Shown here in pieces: positions 21,969 to 30,283 of a stretch of 55,969 nucleotides of DNA. Made by a program: the position numbers and the translations under genes. The stretch's first letter is position 1, and each line of letters starts with the position of its first letter. This DNA comes from UBA940 sp031548515 (GTDB taxonomy: Bacteria > Bacteroidota > Bacteroidia > Bacteroidales > Rikenellaceae). The notes below the pieces were generated by a model, which saw nothing but the letters and a program-made list of their open reading frames with translations, was not told where the DNA came from and did no database searches. The stretch spans positions 1-55,969 of the forward strand of contig JAVBRB010000023.1 in assembly GCA_031548515.1 (NCBI GenBank), written 5' to 3'.

Positions 21969-21976
21969 TAAATTTG
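21969..21976 (+). promoter_or_regulatory. -7 box for the acetate CoA-transferase gene
   Basis: TAAATTTG, a full match to TAnnTTTG, 39 nt before the ATG. Confidence 0.65.
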
Positions 21977-22015
21977 CGCCTTTAAAAATCCTAACTCCAA
22001 AAAATATAACTCGAA

Positions 22016-23497
22016 ATGGCCCTTAAGAAAATGACCGCGGAGGAAGCGGCTAGGCTCATAAAACACAATGACAACATAGGTTTCAGCGGCTTCACACATG
22101 CAGGATGTCCTAAAGCCGTCCCACGCGCGTTGGCTGCCTATGCCGAAGAGGAACATGCCGCCGGCAGGGAGTTCAAAATAGGTATGTTCACGGGAGCCTC
22201 GACAGGCGATTCGATCGACGGCGCCCTGGCAAGGGCCAAAGCCGTGAAATTCCGGACACCCTACCAGACGACCAAGGATATGCGCGACGCGATCAACAAC
22301 GAAGATATTCCCTATTTCGACCTGCACCTCTCGACGCTGGCGCAGGACCTGCGATATGGTTTCTTCGGTCCTGTAGACGTGGCCATTGTCGAAGCGTGCG
22401 ACGTCACGGAGGACGGACAAATAGTGCCTACCTGCGGAGTGGGTATCGCGCCCACCGTATGCCGCCTGGCAAAGACCATTATCGTCGAGCTGAACAGTTG
22501 GCATCCTAAAGAGTTGCGCGGCATGCATGATCTCGCACATATTCAGGATCCCCCGCACAGACAGGATCTCGGGGTCACCGGCGTACACGACCGCGTTGGC
22601 AAAGAGTACATCCAGGCCGACCCGGCGAAGATAATAGTCGTAGACACCAATCTTCCCAACGAAGGCTCGGGTTTCGCCCCCGTCGACGAAACGACGCGGA
22701 AGATCGGCGAGAACGTGGCCAGATTCTTCGTCGAAGAAATGAAGGCCGGGCGTATTCCTGTGGAATTCCTGCCCATTCAGTCCGGTGTCGGCAACATCGC
22801 CAACGCTGTTCTGGCGGCGCTTTGCGAATGTCCCGATATACCCGATTTCGAGGTATACACCGAGGTTATACAGGACGCTGTGATCGATATGCTCGAAACC
22901 GGCCGCGTGACTTTCGCAAGCGGAAGTTCGCTCACGGTCAGTAATCCCACGATGGAGCATATCTACGAGAAACTGCCTTTCTTCAAAGAGCGGATACTGT
23001 TGCGTTCGACCGAATTTTCCAATAATCCCGAGGTCGTCCGCCGTTTGGGTATAATCGCCATGAATACCGCCCTCGAAGCCGATATCCTGGGAAACATCAA
23101 CTCTACCAACGTCATGGGAAGCAAGATAATGAACGGTATCGGCGGCTCGGCAGACTTCACCCGCAGCGCATACCTGTCGATATTCCTCACCCCGTCGACA
23201 GCCAAGTGTGGTAAGATAAGTGCTATAGTACCCATGGTGTCGCACACTGACCACAATGAACATTCGGTGAAGGTGCTCATTTCGGAGTTCGGCGTGGCCG
23301 ACCTGCGCGGAAAATCGCCTCGACAACGCGCCGAAGAGATCATAGAAAAGGTGGCGCATCCGGATTACCGTCCGCTGCTGCGCGCATACCTGGACTCGGG
23401 CGTGAAAGGGCAGACTCCGGTGAACCTTTACAATGCTTTCGCTTTCCATAAGGCGTTCCTCGAGACCGGCGATATGATGAACGCCGAAATGAAATAG
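22016..23497 (+). CDS. Acetyl-CoA hydrolase/transferase (likely succinyl-CoA:acetate CoA-transferase)
   Basis: 493 aa, class I CoA-transferase fold (the AarC/Cat1 branch). The N-terminal half has the substrate loop IGFSGFTHAGCPKAVPRAL, and the middle has the block VEFLPIQSGVGNIANAVL. The likely catalytic Glu, which forms a glutamyl-CoA thioester, is in FEVYTEVIQDAVIDM near residue 283. The C-terminus has GIGGSADFTRSAY. It moves CoA between acetate and another acyl group. In Bacteroidetes this closes the acetate/succinate end of fermentation. Exact donor specificity cannot be read from sequence. It is a single gene with its own promoter and terminator. Confidence 0.9.
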   Translation: MALKKMTAEEAARLIKHNDNIGFSGFTHAGCPKAVPRALAAYAEEEHAAGREFKIGMFTGASTGDSIDGALARAKAVKFRTPYQTTKDMRDAINNEDIPYFDLHLSTLAQDLRYGFFGPVDVAIVEACDVTEDGQIVPTCGVGIAPTVCRLAKTIIVELNSWHPKELRGMHDLAHIQDPPHRQDLGVTGVHDRVGKEYIQADPAKIIVVDTNLPNEGSGFAPVDETTRKIGENVARFFVEEMKAGRIPVEFLPIQSGVGNIANAVLAALCECPDIPDFEVYTEVIQDAVIDMLETGRVTFASGSSLTVSNPTMEHIYEKLPFFKERILLRSTEFSNNPEVVRRLGIIAMNTALEADILGNINSTNVMGSKIMNGIGGSADFTRSAYLSIFLTPSTAKCGKISAIVPMVSHTDHNEHSVKVLISEFGVADLRGKSPRQRAEEIIEKVAHPDYRPLLRAYLDSGVKGQTPVNLYNAFAFHKAFLETGDMMNAEMK

Positions 23498-23503
23498 GGA
23501 CTT

Positions 23504-23522
23504 GCACAACCGGAGGCTGTGC
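23504..23522 (+). repeat. Short GC hairpin after the CoA-transferase gene
   Basis: GCACAACC-GGA-GGCTGTGC, with one A/C mismatch. It is followed by TAAAAATGG, and is similar to hairpins at 20007 and 55567. Confidence 0.55.
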
Positions 23523-23558
23523 TAAAAATGGTTTAGTAATACTCTTTTTTTTGATATG

Positions 23559-23584
23559 AGGCCGGCATGAAGCCGGCCTTTTTG
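23559..23584 (+). terminator. Terminator of the CoA-transferase gene
   Basis: Arms AGGCCGGC and GCCGGCCT with an ATGAA loop and five T. Confidence 0.9.
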
Positions 23585-23597
23585 TTAGGCGGGAAAT

Positions 23598-23628
23598 TTG
23601 CAATGACCGGACGTTAATCATACCTTTG
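23598..23628 (+). promoter_or_regulatory. Promoter of the MscS gene
   Basis: TACCTTTG at 23621-23628 with TTG at 23598-23600, a 20-nt spacer. The ATG follows 18 nt after the -7 box, so the leader is short. Confidence 0.7.
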
Positions 23629-23646
23629 TGTAAAAATTAGTGTGAC

Positions 23647-24192
23647 ATGGATGATGTTGGAGTATTCGAAACGTTGGAACAATACATGCCGCAGATCGTA
23701 GCGACGGTCGTGGCGCTGTTGATATTGCCCATTCTGAAGCTGGTATCCAAAAACCTCATAAAAAGATACGGCGCGAAGTCAGGAATGGTGCAGCCCCGCA
23801 TACGCCAGATCAGGCATGTGGTTGCAGTGATGTGGAACGTCCTGTTCGTAATATTGATAGCCATGATATGGGGAGTCAAGCCGCAGAACTTTGTGCTGGG
23901 GCTGACTTCTGCTTTCGCATTCATAGGCGTGGCGATGTTCGCCCAATGGTCGATACTGAGCAATATCACGGCCGGCATCATGATGTTCTTTTCGGCGCCA
24001 TATCATGTCGGAAGCCGGATAAAGATTATCGATAAGGATATACCGATCGAGGCGACTATAGAGATGATAGGCACTTTTTATACACATATACGCACCGAGG
24101 AGGACGAACTGATCGTCATTCCCAACAACCTTTTCCTGCAAAAGATGGTGGGTATCAAAAAGAAGAGAAAAAGTACTCCGAAATCCCAATAA
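23647..24192 (+). CDS. Small MscS-family mechanosensitive channel
   Basis: 181 aa inner-membrane protein. Hydrophobic spans lie at about residues 14-35, 58-75 and 82-110. The pore-lining TM3 region and beta domain read FIGVAMFAQWSILSNITAGIMMFF and VGSRIKIIDKDIPIEATIEMIGTFYTHI, followed by IVIPNNLFLQKMV and a basic tail. This is the MscS signature, but the long C-terminal cage of E. coli MscS is absent, as in many short Bacteroidetes homologues. It would release solutes on hypo-osmotic shock. Confidence 0.88.
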   Translation: MDDVGVFETLEQYMPQIVATVVALLILPILKLVSKNLIKRYGAKSGMVQPRIRQIRHVVAVMWNVLFVILIAMIWGVKPQNFVLGLTSAFAFIGVAMFAQWSILSNITAGIMMFFSAPYHVGSRIKIIDKDIPIEATIEMIGTFYTHIRTEEDELIVIPNNLFLQKMVGIKKKRKSTPKSQ

Positions 24193-24211
24193 TCCGGTAG
24201 GATAATAAAGG

Positions 24212-24240
24212 GAACGGGACGCCCGACAGGCGTCCCGTTC
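24212..24240. terminator. Hairpin between convergent mscS and Ca-ATPase genes
   Basis: Perfect arms GAACGGGACGCC and GGCGTCCCGTTC with a 5-nt loop. T runs on both sides are short, so efficiency is uncertain. Confidence 0.7.
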
Positions 24241-24260
24241 TGCAATTACGCATAAAGGAT

Positions 24261-26921
24261 TTATTCCGCTTTCCTGCTGAACAGTCTTGCGACGAGCTTC
24301 ACAGCTTCCGTTATCACCAGCGGCGCTAAGGCCAAGCCGAGTACCCATGCCCACTGAGTCCAACCGAGATCGGCGACGTGGAATATCGTTTTCAGAGCGG
24401 GGATCTCCAGCACAACCCACATCATGGCTGAAACGACGATCAGTGCGCCCCACAGGTATTTGTTGTTGAACATTCCGCGGAAGGCCGAGTGGCGAGGCGA
24501 ACGGATACCCAACACGAGCGTTATTTGCGAGAACGCCAGCACGGCGAAAGTCATGGTATGCGCCACGTCGGGGCTGTACTGTATGCCTATGCGGTTTGCA
24601 GCGAGCGACAGTCCGCCGATCATCATGCCCTGCAGCAGTACACGCGTAGCGAAACCTCCGGTCATGATTCCCTTGCGCGAGTCGATAGGCTTGCGCAGCA
24701 TGATGTCGGGGGCTGCCGGGTCGACGCTCAATGCCAGGGCCGGAAGGCTGTCCGTCACCAGATTGATCCACAGGATATGGATCGGAAGCAACGGCGTGTC
24801 CCAGTTCAAAAGCACCGCAACGAGCAGCACGAGAACTTCACCCGTGTTGGTCGACAGCAGAAACTGTATGGCTTTTAGGATGTTGTCGTAGATGCGGCGG
24901 CCTTCTTCGACTGCCGTGACGATCGTGGCAAAGTTGTCGTCGGCTAGCACCACATCGGCCGCTTCTTTCGATACGTCTGTGCCCGTAATGCCCATAGCAA
25001 TGCCTATGTCCGCCAGTTTCAGTGCGGGGGCGTCGTTCACGCCGTCGCCCGTCATCGCAACGATCTTGCCGTGGGACTGGAAAGCCTGCACTATGCGGAC
25101 CTTGTGCTCGGGCGCTACGCGCGCGTAAACCGATATTTTTTCGATATTGGCCGAAAGGTCGCTGTCCGACATTTTAGCCAGCTCGACGCCGGTAATAGCC
25201 TCGTCACCTTCCTGCATTATACCGAGTTGCCTGGCAATGGCGACGGCGGTAATCTTGTGGTCTCCTGTTATCATGACGGGTTTGATGCCCGCATCGCGGC
25301 AAGTCGCGACAGCCACTCGTACTTCATCTCTCGGAGGGTCGATCATACCGAGAAGGCCGACGAATACCAGATTTTTTTCGAGCGTCTGCGGTGAAACCTC
25401 TTTCGGCACGTCGTCTATCTCATCCATTCCGACCGCCAGCACGCGCAGGGCGTCTTCGGCCATCGACAGGTTGATTTTGTGTATCTTTTCGCGGTCTTCG
25501 CCGGTGAGTTTACGTACTTTGCCGCTTTCCAGTATCCTGTCGCAGTTTGCCAGAAGCTCGTCCAGTCCCCCTTTGATGGCGACAAGATATTTTTCACCCT
25601 TACGACTGTGGATAGTTGTCATCAGTTTGCGTTCGGAATCGAACGGTATTTCCTCTACGCGCGGGGTGTCGCTTTCGAGATCGTTCTTGCTCATGCCGTA
25701 TTTCAGTCCCAAATCGAGCATCGCGGTTTCGGTAGGATCTCCGACTGTTTTCCTGTATTCGCCTTCATCGCTTATACGGGCGTCGTTAGCCAATATCGAG
25801 TAGACGGCCAACGGCCGGTATTCCCTGAAACGCTCGGATGAAAGTTCTTCCACGTTTTCGATTTTGCCGTTGAAGTATATCCTGACGACTGTCATGCGGT
25901 TCTGCGTGAGTGTGCCGGTCTTGTCCGAACAGATAACCTGCGTGCTTCCGAGCGTTTCGACCGATGGTAGCTTGCGCACGATGGCGTTCTTTTTGACCAG
26001 CCTCTGTACCCCGATCGCCAGGACCACCGTAGCGACGGCCGGAAGTCCTTCGGGGATCGCGGCCACGGCGAGGCTGACAGCGGTCATGAACATGGCCAGC
26101 AGATCCTTGCCATACAATACGCCTACGGCGAATATTATGATGCAAATGACGAGCGCAGCTATAGCCAGTACTTTGCCCAGCTTGTCGAGCTTCTCCTGCA
26201 GCGGGGTTTTCGTATTGGGTACCGACTGGATCATCGATGCGATCTTGCCAACCTCGGAGCCCATTCCTGTTTCTGTGACGATGCCTTTTCCGCGTCCGTA
26301 TGTGACGCTTGTAGACGAAAAGGCCATGTTGACCTGGTCGCCTAGCGGGACTTCGCCGTTGATGGAAGCCGTGTTTTTTTCGACCGGAACGGATTCTCCT
26401 GTCAGGGCAGCCTCCTCTATTTTCAGGTTGACGGCTTCGGTGAGGCGCATATCCGCAGGTACGGAGTCGCCAGTTTCAAGCACAACAACATCCCCGGGGA
26501 CCAGGTCGCGCGATTCTATGACACGGATCTGCCCGCCGCGGATCACCTTACAGTGCGGGGCGGAGAGCTTTTCGAGCGCGTCGAGAGATTTTTCGGCTTT
26601 TGCCTCCTGCACCGTGCCGATTATGGCGTTGAGGATGACGATCGCCAGAATGATTATGGCATCGGTGAAACCTTCGTCGTGCATGTAGCCGATGACACCC
26701 GAAATGGCTGCCGCGGCTATCAGCACGATAATCATGAAACTCTTGAACTGACTGAGAAATTTGGTCAGCAGACTCGCGCGTTTTGTCTTCTTGAATTCGT
26801 TGAGACCGTATTTCTCGCGCCGGGCGTCAGCCTCTTTTTCCGAAAGACCGGATTCAGCGTTGGTATCGAACTCTTTTTCCACTTCGCCTGCGGAGAGGCC
26901 GTAATAATTTTCAGACGACAT
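24261..26921 (-). CDS. Calcium-transporting P-type ATPase (PMCA/SERCA type)
   Basis: 886 aa. The start is the ATG at 26921 (MSSENYYGLSAGEVEKEF); a TTG ten codons upstream overlaps the promoter -7 box, so it is excluded. P-type hallmarks are all present: LTGESVPVEKN (dephosphorylation loop), AAIPEGLPAV in TM4 (ion site), VICSDKTGTLTQN (phosphorylated Asp), the nucleotide-binding region KGGLDELL, and VAMTGDGVNDAPALK. Ten membrane spans are expected. It pumps Ca2+ out of the cell. The last transmembrane part ends ARLFSRKAE. The PEGLP motif favours Ca2+ over heavy metals. Confidence 0.93.
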   Translation of the reverse strand: MSSENYYGLSAGEVEKEFDTNAESGLSEKEADARREKYGLNEFKKTKRASLLTKFLSQFKSFMIIVLIAAAAISGVIGYMHDEGFTDAIIILAIVILNAIIGTVQEAKAEKSLDALEKLSAPHCKVIRGGQIRVIESRDLVPGDVVVLETGDSVPADMRLTEAVNLKIEEAALTGESVPVEKNTASINGEVPLGDQVNMAFSSTSVTYGRGKGIVTETGMGSEVGKIASMIQSVPNTKTPLQEKLDKLGKVLAIAALVICIIIFAVGVLYGKDLLAMFMTAVSLAVAAIPEGLPAVATVVLAIGVQRLVKKNAIVRKLPSVETLGSTQVICSDKTGTLTQNRMTVVRIYFNGKIENVEELSSERFREYRPLAVYSILANDARISDEGEYRKTVGDPTETAMLDLGLKYGMSKNDLESDTPRVEEIPFDSERKLMTTIHSRKGEKYLVAIKGGLDELLANCDRILESGKVRKLTGEDREKIHKINLSMAEDALRVLAVGMDEIDDVPKEVSPQTLEKNLVFVGLLGMIDPPRDEVRVAVATCRDAGIKPVMITGDHKITAVAIARQLGIMQEGDEAITGVELAKMSDSDLSANIEKISVYARVAPEHKVRIVQAFQSHGKIVAMTGDGVNDAPALKLADIGIAMGITGTDVSKEAADVVLADDNFATIVTAVEEGRRIYDNILKAIQFLLSTNTGEVLVLLVAVLLNWDTPLLPIHILWINLVTDSLPALALSVDPAAPDIMLRKPIDSRKGIMTGGFATRVLLQGMMIGGLSLAANRIGIQYSPDVAHTMTFAVLAFSQITLVLGIRSPRHSAFRGMFNNKYLWGALIVVSAMMWVVLEIPALKTIFHVADLGWTQWAWVLGLALAPLVITEAVKLVARLFSRKAE

Positions 26922-26948
26922 TTTATTCGAAGTTGGTTTTTTATCCTG

Positions 26949-26956
26949 CAAAGATA
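26949..26956 (-). promoter_or_regulatory. -7 box of the Ca-ATPase gene
   Basis: TATCTTTG on the minus strand, 27 nt before the ATG. It decides the start codon, because the upstream TTG start would lie within it. Confidence 0.65.
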
Positions 26957-27075
26957 GGTATCACTCTGCAAATTTGCTGCCGTTCGAAGTTATGAAAAAT
27001 GGAAAAACAAACTAATTTTATACATTATAATTTGTATTTAACGATTCGGAATCCGGGGATCATGACTCTTTTTGT

Positions 27076-27083
27076 TATCTTTG
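27076..27083 (+). promoter_or_regulatory. -7 box for the radical SAM gene, nearly leaderless
   Basis: TATCTTTG is separated from the ATG at 27091 by only 7 nt, so transcription should begin at or just before the start codon. Confidence 0.65.
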
Positions 27084-27090
27084 CCACACT

Positions 27091-27861
27091 ATGACAGCGC
27101 TTTTTCATGATGTGATATTCGGGCCGGTGCGCAGCCGCCGGTTGGGCGTCTCATTGGGGGTGAACCTGCTTCCTACCTATAGTAAACTGTGTAATTTCAA
27201 CTGCATCTATTGCGAATGCGGGTGGAACCGCATCGGGGAACATCCGCGCTTTAATTCTCGCGAAGACGTCCGGCGCCTGCTGGGGGATAAGCTGCGCGAA
27301 ATGGCTGCCGCAGGGGAATGTCCGGACGTCATTACTTTTGCGGGAAACGGCGAACCTACCATGCATCCCGACTTCGAGCAGGTTATCGACGATACAATCG
27401 GACTGCGCGATGAAATCTGTCCGTCGGCGAAAATCTCGGTATTGAGCAACGCCACTATGATCGGTCGCGAAAATGTCAGGCGCGCTCTGATGAAAGTAGA
27501 CAATAATATACTGAAACTGGACTCGGCTTTCGATGACACCGTGAGGCTTATAAACGGCCCGCAGGGAAAATACACCGTTGCAGGGACGGTTTCTGATATG
27601 AAAAAATTCGAAGGGCGGCTGATCGTCCAGACGATGTTCCTGCGCGGTGAATACAACGGCCGGCTGGTTGACAACACCACCGACTGCGAGGTTTCGGCAT
27701 GGCTGGGACTGCTGAAAGAGATCGGTCCCCGGCAGGTGATGATCTACACAATCGACCGCGATACCCCGGCCAGGGACCTGCATAAAGTCCCGGTCGAAGA
27801 GCTGCGTGCAATAGCCGCGCGGGTAGAGGCTTTGGGGATACCCGTGTCTGTTTCGGGATGA
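27091..27861 (+). CDS. Radical SAM protein of unknown function
   Basis: 256 aa. The CX3CX2C cluster is at Cys34, Cys38 and Cys41 (SKLCNFNCIYCECGW). FAGNGEPTMHPDF follows, the GGE-type SAM motif, then VLSNATMIGRENVRRAL. The overall pattern (GPVRSRRLGVSLGVN at the start, MFLRGEYNGRLVDN) is that of a COG0731-like family, distantly related to wyosine-forming enzymes; no SPASM extension is present. The substrate is unknown. The gene is followed 20 bp later by a DUF1080/hydrolase lipoprotein in a likely operon, though the two activities have no obvious link. Confidence 0.85.
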   Translation: MTALFHDVIFGPVRSRRLGVSLGVNLLPTYSKLCNFNCIYCECGWNRIGEHPRFNSREDVRRLLGDKLREMAAAGECPDVITFAGNGEPTMHPDFEQVIDDTIGLRDEICPSAKISVLSNATMIGRENVRRALMKVDNNILKLDSAFDDTVRLINGPQGKYTVAGTVSDMKKFEGRLIVQTMFLRGEYNGRLVDNTTDCEVSAWLGLLKEIGPRQVMIYTIDRDTPARDLHKVPVEELRAIAARVEALGIPVSVSG

Positions 27862-27881
27862 CACTGTAACTACCGCTTTAT

Positions 27882-29267
27882 ATGAAAAAGATGAAGGTTT
27901 TTTTTGCCGCCACCCTGCTGCTGTCGGCTGTTTCGTGTGGCCCGCGCACGGGAAAGTGGGTGTCGATGATGCCCTACAAAAATTTCTCTAATTGGGATGT
28001 GCCGGTTAGCGGCCTTGATTACGGAACTGGCGAGGAAATAATTTTGTCAGGAGGCAGAATTATGTTCTGTGGCGCACATAGGGAGTCGATCCCTCAATTT
28101 CGCAATTTCGTACTCTCCGCGAAAATACTCACTACTCCCGATGCCGTCTCTTCGCTCTGGTTCCATCGTGGCGACGACGTTTCCGGATATGAAATAGTGT
28201 TGGGAAATAAAAGGCTCGGTGAAAGCGGACTTCAGAAACGCGGCAGCCTCAACAATGTACGCAACGTCTACAAAAGCATGGCGCCGGACGGCGAGTGGTT
28301 CGACCTGGAAGTTGCCGTCAGGGGTAAAAATATCGTCGTCAAGATAGACGGTATCACGACGGTCGACTATGTGGAACCTGAACAGCCATTTCGCCTCCGC
28401 GAAAACGATGCCCGGATCGGTAGCGGGACGTTCTTCCTGGAAAACTGCGAAGGGACCACCCGTTTCCGGGAAATGAAGGTGATGCGACTTCCCGATGACG
28501 TACAAGGGAGTACGGATGCGGTCGACGAAACCACCGACCGGGTGATACGTTTGCAGCAGGCGGGTTTCCCAGTGATAGATTTCCATGTGCATCTCAAGGG
28601 CTGGGACCAGAATCAGGCTATGGACAATTCTCGCAAAACAGGTATATTCTACGGAATCGCCCCCAACTGCGGGATAGGCTTTCCCCTGACTTCAGACGCC
28701 GACATCAGTAAATTTATCGACACTACCCGCAATCTTCCGGCTTTCATGGCCATGCAGGGCGAGGGTCGTGAGTGGCCGCAGACCTTTTCGCGTGCGTCGA
28801 TGGAAAAGTTCGATTACGTATTTACCGACGCGCTCACTTTCACCGACCAAAAGGGCCGCCGGGTGCGCCTTTGGATAGATGAGGAGGTTGTGATAGACAT
28901 ACCGCAGCAGGAATATATGGATATGATCGTGGACAAGGCCGTGGATGTAATAACTAATGAGCCTATCGATATTTATGTCAATCCCTGTTTCCTTCCGTCC
29001 GGGATGACGGACGATTACGACGCACTGTGGACAGACGCGCGCATCAAAAAGGTAGTGGACGCCCTCGTCCGAAGCGGGGTGGCGCTCGAAGTGAACGCGC
29101 GTTACCGTATTCCAAACGCGAAGATTATCATGGCGGCCATGGATGCCGGTGTAAAACTGGCTTTCGGAACCAACAACGGAGATGCGAACACAGGCAAGCT
29201 GGAGTATTGTTTCGAGATGATGGACAAATGCGGTATAAAGGCTGAACATATGTTCTTCCCCAGATAG
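27882..29267 (+). CDS. Two-domain lipoprotein: DUF1080-like domain plus amidohydrolase/PHP-like domain
   Basis: 461 aa. A lipoprotein signal (MKKMKVFFAATLLLSAVSC) is followed by a DUF1080/LamG-like domain (about residues 25-205: FRNFVLSAKILT, WFHRGDD, GEWFDLEVAVRGKNIVVKID, GSGTFFLENC). A metal-dependent hydrolase domain then begins PVIDFHVHLKGWDQ (the HxH metal motif) and ends with ALEVNARYRIPNAK and LAFGTNNGDANTG. The second domain resembles PHP or amidohydrolase TIM barrels. An exported enzyme acting in two steps on a carbohydrate derivative is plausible, and links it to the operon at 5343-8544, but this is inference. Confidence 0.8.
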   Translation: MKKMKVFFAATLLLSAVSCGPRTGKWVSMMPYKNFSNWDVPVSGLDYGTGEEIILSGGRIMFCGAHRESIPQFRNFVLSAKILTTPDAVSSLWFHRGDDVSGYEIVLGNKRLGESGLQKRGSLNNVRNVYKSMAPDGEWFDLEVAVRGKNIVVKIDGITTVDYVEPEQPFRLRENDARIGSGTFFLENCEGTTRFREMKVMRLPDDVQGSTDAVDETTDRVIRLQQAGFPVIDFHVHLKGWDQNQAMDNSRKTGIFYGIAPNCGIGFPLTSDADISKFIDTTRNLPAFMAMQGEGREWPQTFSRASMEKFDYVFTDALTFTDQKGRRVRLWIDEEVVIDIPQQEYMDMIVDKAVDVITNEPIDIYVNPCFLPSGMTDDYDALWTDARIKKVVDALVRSGVALEVNARYRIPNAKIIMAAMDAGVKLAFGTNNGDANTGKLEYCFEMMDKCGIKAEHMFFPR

Positions 29268-29380
29268 GCGTAAAATTGATATTCCTGCACCCTTTCACTT
29301 TACGGTTTAGCTTCATTGAGTCCATCCGCTTTCGGCGACCCGATCGGTGGGAGGCGGGAGGGCGATCGCATTAAAACAGC

Positions 29381-29414
29381 AAACGCACTCCTTTCTTGCG
29401 GAGTGCGTTTTTGC
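29381..29414 (+). terminator. Terminator of the 27091-29267 operon
   Basis: Arms AAACGCACTCC and GGAGTGCGTTT, then a T run. Confidence 0.9.
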
Positions 29415-29469
29415 GCTTTATATCTTGCCGGGAGGTGCATTTAAGCAACTCCCGGTTTATTATTTTACA

Positions 29470-30027
29470 TTATATGGCGCAGGCGAGGAGTTCCCTGGCC
29501 GAAACCACTGTCGCATGCTCTGGGAATACCAGGTTCGAAATGTCGTAACCTCGTTCCAGGGCGCGTGCTACCAGGTATCCAAGGTCTTCATCCGGAATAT
29601 ACGGAGCGCGGCTCAGTATCCGCAGGTTGTTTGCAGAACGGCCGCCGATCAGGGCGAAATTGTAGTCTTCGTCGACTTCAAGTATGTTGAACTCTCTGTT
29701 TGTGAAAAACATACCTGAAATTTTCATTGAGGCCCGGCGTGCGGTGTCGGGAACGGATATACGCGAACGCGTCACTTCGAATGTGGACGAACCTTCGCGC
29801 AAACCTTCGGTTCGGAGTGAAATCGCGCCGTCGGTGTTGACCGTGAAAGTCAAACTGACGTGCGAAAGGCCACGTTCCGTTGCATTGTCCATACGGGCTA
29901 TCTCGTACCATACTCCCGCAAATTCCTCCATGTTGAAATCCCTTACGACCGAACGGTCTATACCAAGGTTACGCTTGTTGGTTGCGGCCGAACCTAAGAT
30001 GCCTCTGAAAGTAGATATGTTTTTCAT
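29470..30027 (-). CDS. Lipocalin family protein (Blc-like)
   Basis: 185 aa. The lipocalin entrance motif is clear: NMEEFAGVWYEIARMDNATERGL (GxWYEIAR), followed by beta-barrel strands (VSLTFTVNTDGAIS, EFNILEVDEDYNFALIGG) and the closing SRAPYIPDEDLGYLVARALERGYD. The fold binds small hydrophobic ligands, as Blc does with fatty acids and lysophospholipids. Unlike E. coli Blc there is no clear lipoprotein signal. The N-terminus MKNISTFRGILGSAATNKRN looks neither secretory nor lipid-modified, so the location is unclear. Confidence 0.85.
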   Translation of the reverse strand: MKNISTFRGILGSAATNKRNLGIDRSVVRDFNMEEFAGVWYEIARMDNATERGLSHVSLTFTVNTDGAISLRTEGLREGSSTFEVTRSRISVPDTARRASMKISGMFFTNREFNILEVDEDYNFALIGGRSANNLRILSRAPYIPDEDLGYLVARALERGYDISNLVFPEHATVVSARELLACAI

Positions 30028-30078
30028 AATATTTTAGTTTTTTTATTGTTTTTGGTTTTGAGGAAGCCGGGGTAATCC

Positions 30079-30149
30079 CGATTTCGGGAATATTACATAT
30101 CATAGTGCGTGCCAAACTTTCTGTGTAATAAAAATATTTCCCGAAATCG
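30079..30149. repeat. Inverted repeat with 38-bp spacer
   Basis: Left CGATTTCGGGAATATT (30079-30094) and right AATATTTCCCGAAATCG (30133-30149) are inverted copies with a single one-base gap. It lies between the lipocalin start and the prfB end. Confidence 0.7.
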
Positions 30150-30221
30150 CGGTTTTGCAGGTGTGTTGAGGCCTAAAAAATTATAAAATAAAAAAACAGA
30201 GAGGGGCGTGTGAAATAAAAA

Positions 30222-30246
30222 CAGCCGGAAACCCCGGCTATTTTTT
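30222..30246 (-). terminator. Terminator of the cysS-prfB operon
   Basis: AGCCGG and CCGGCT arms with flanking A and T runs, about 40 bp past the prfB stop on the minus strand. Confidence 0.75.
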
Positions 30247-30283
30247 AAGGATACGACTTTTTGCGTAATAGAAACCCCGTTCC

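Larger units (their letters stand above)
21697..22015. other. 319-bp intergenic region
   Basis: Holds a strong terminator (21831-21860) and the CoA-transferase promoter box (21969-21976). The remainder has no convincing reading frame or RNA. A GGTTCGATC stretch near 21742 resembles a T-loop but has no tRNA around it. Confidence 0.7.

Noticed and set aside
21959..23509. Long antisense open frame (516 codons) opposite the CoA-transferase gene
   Set aside because: Antisense to a strongly matching gene, no family resemblance, explained by codon bias.
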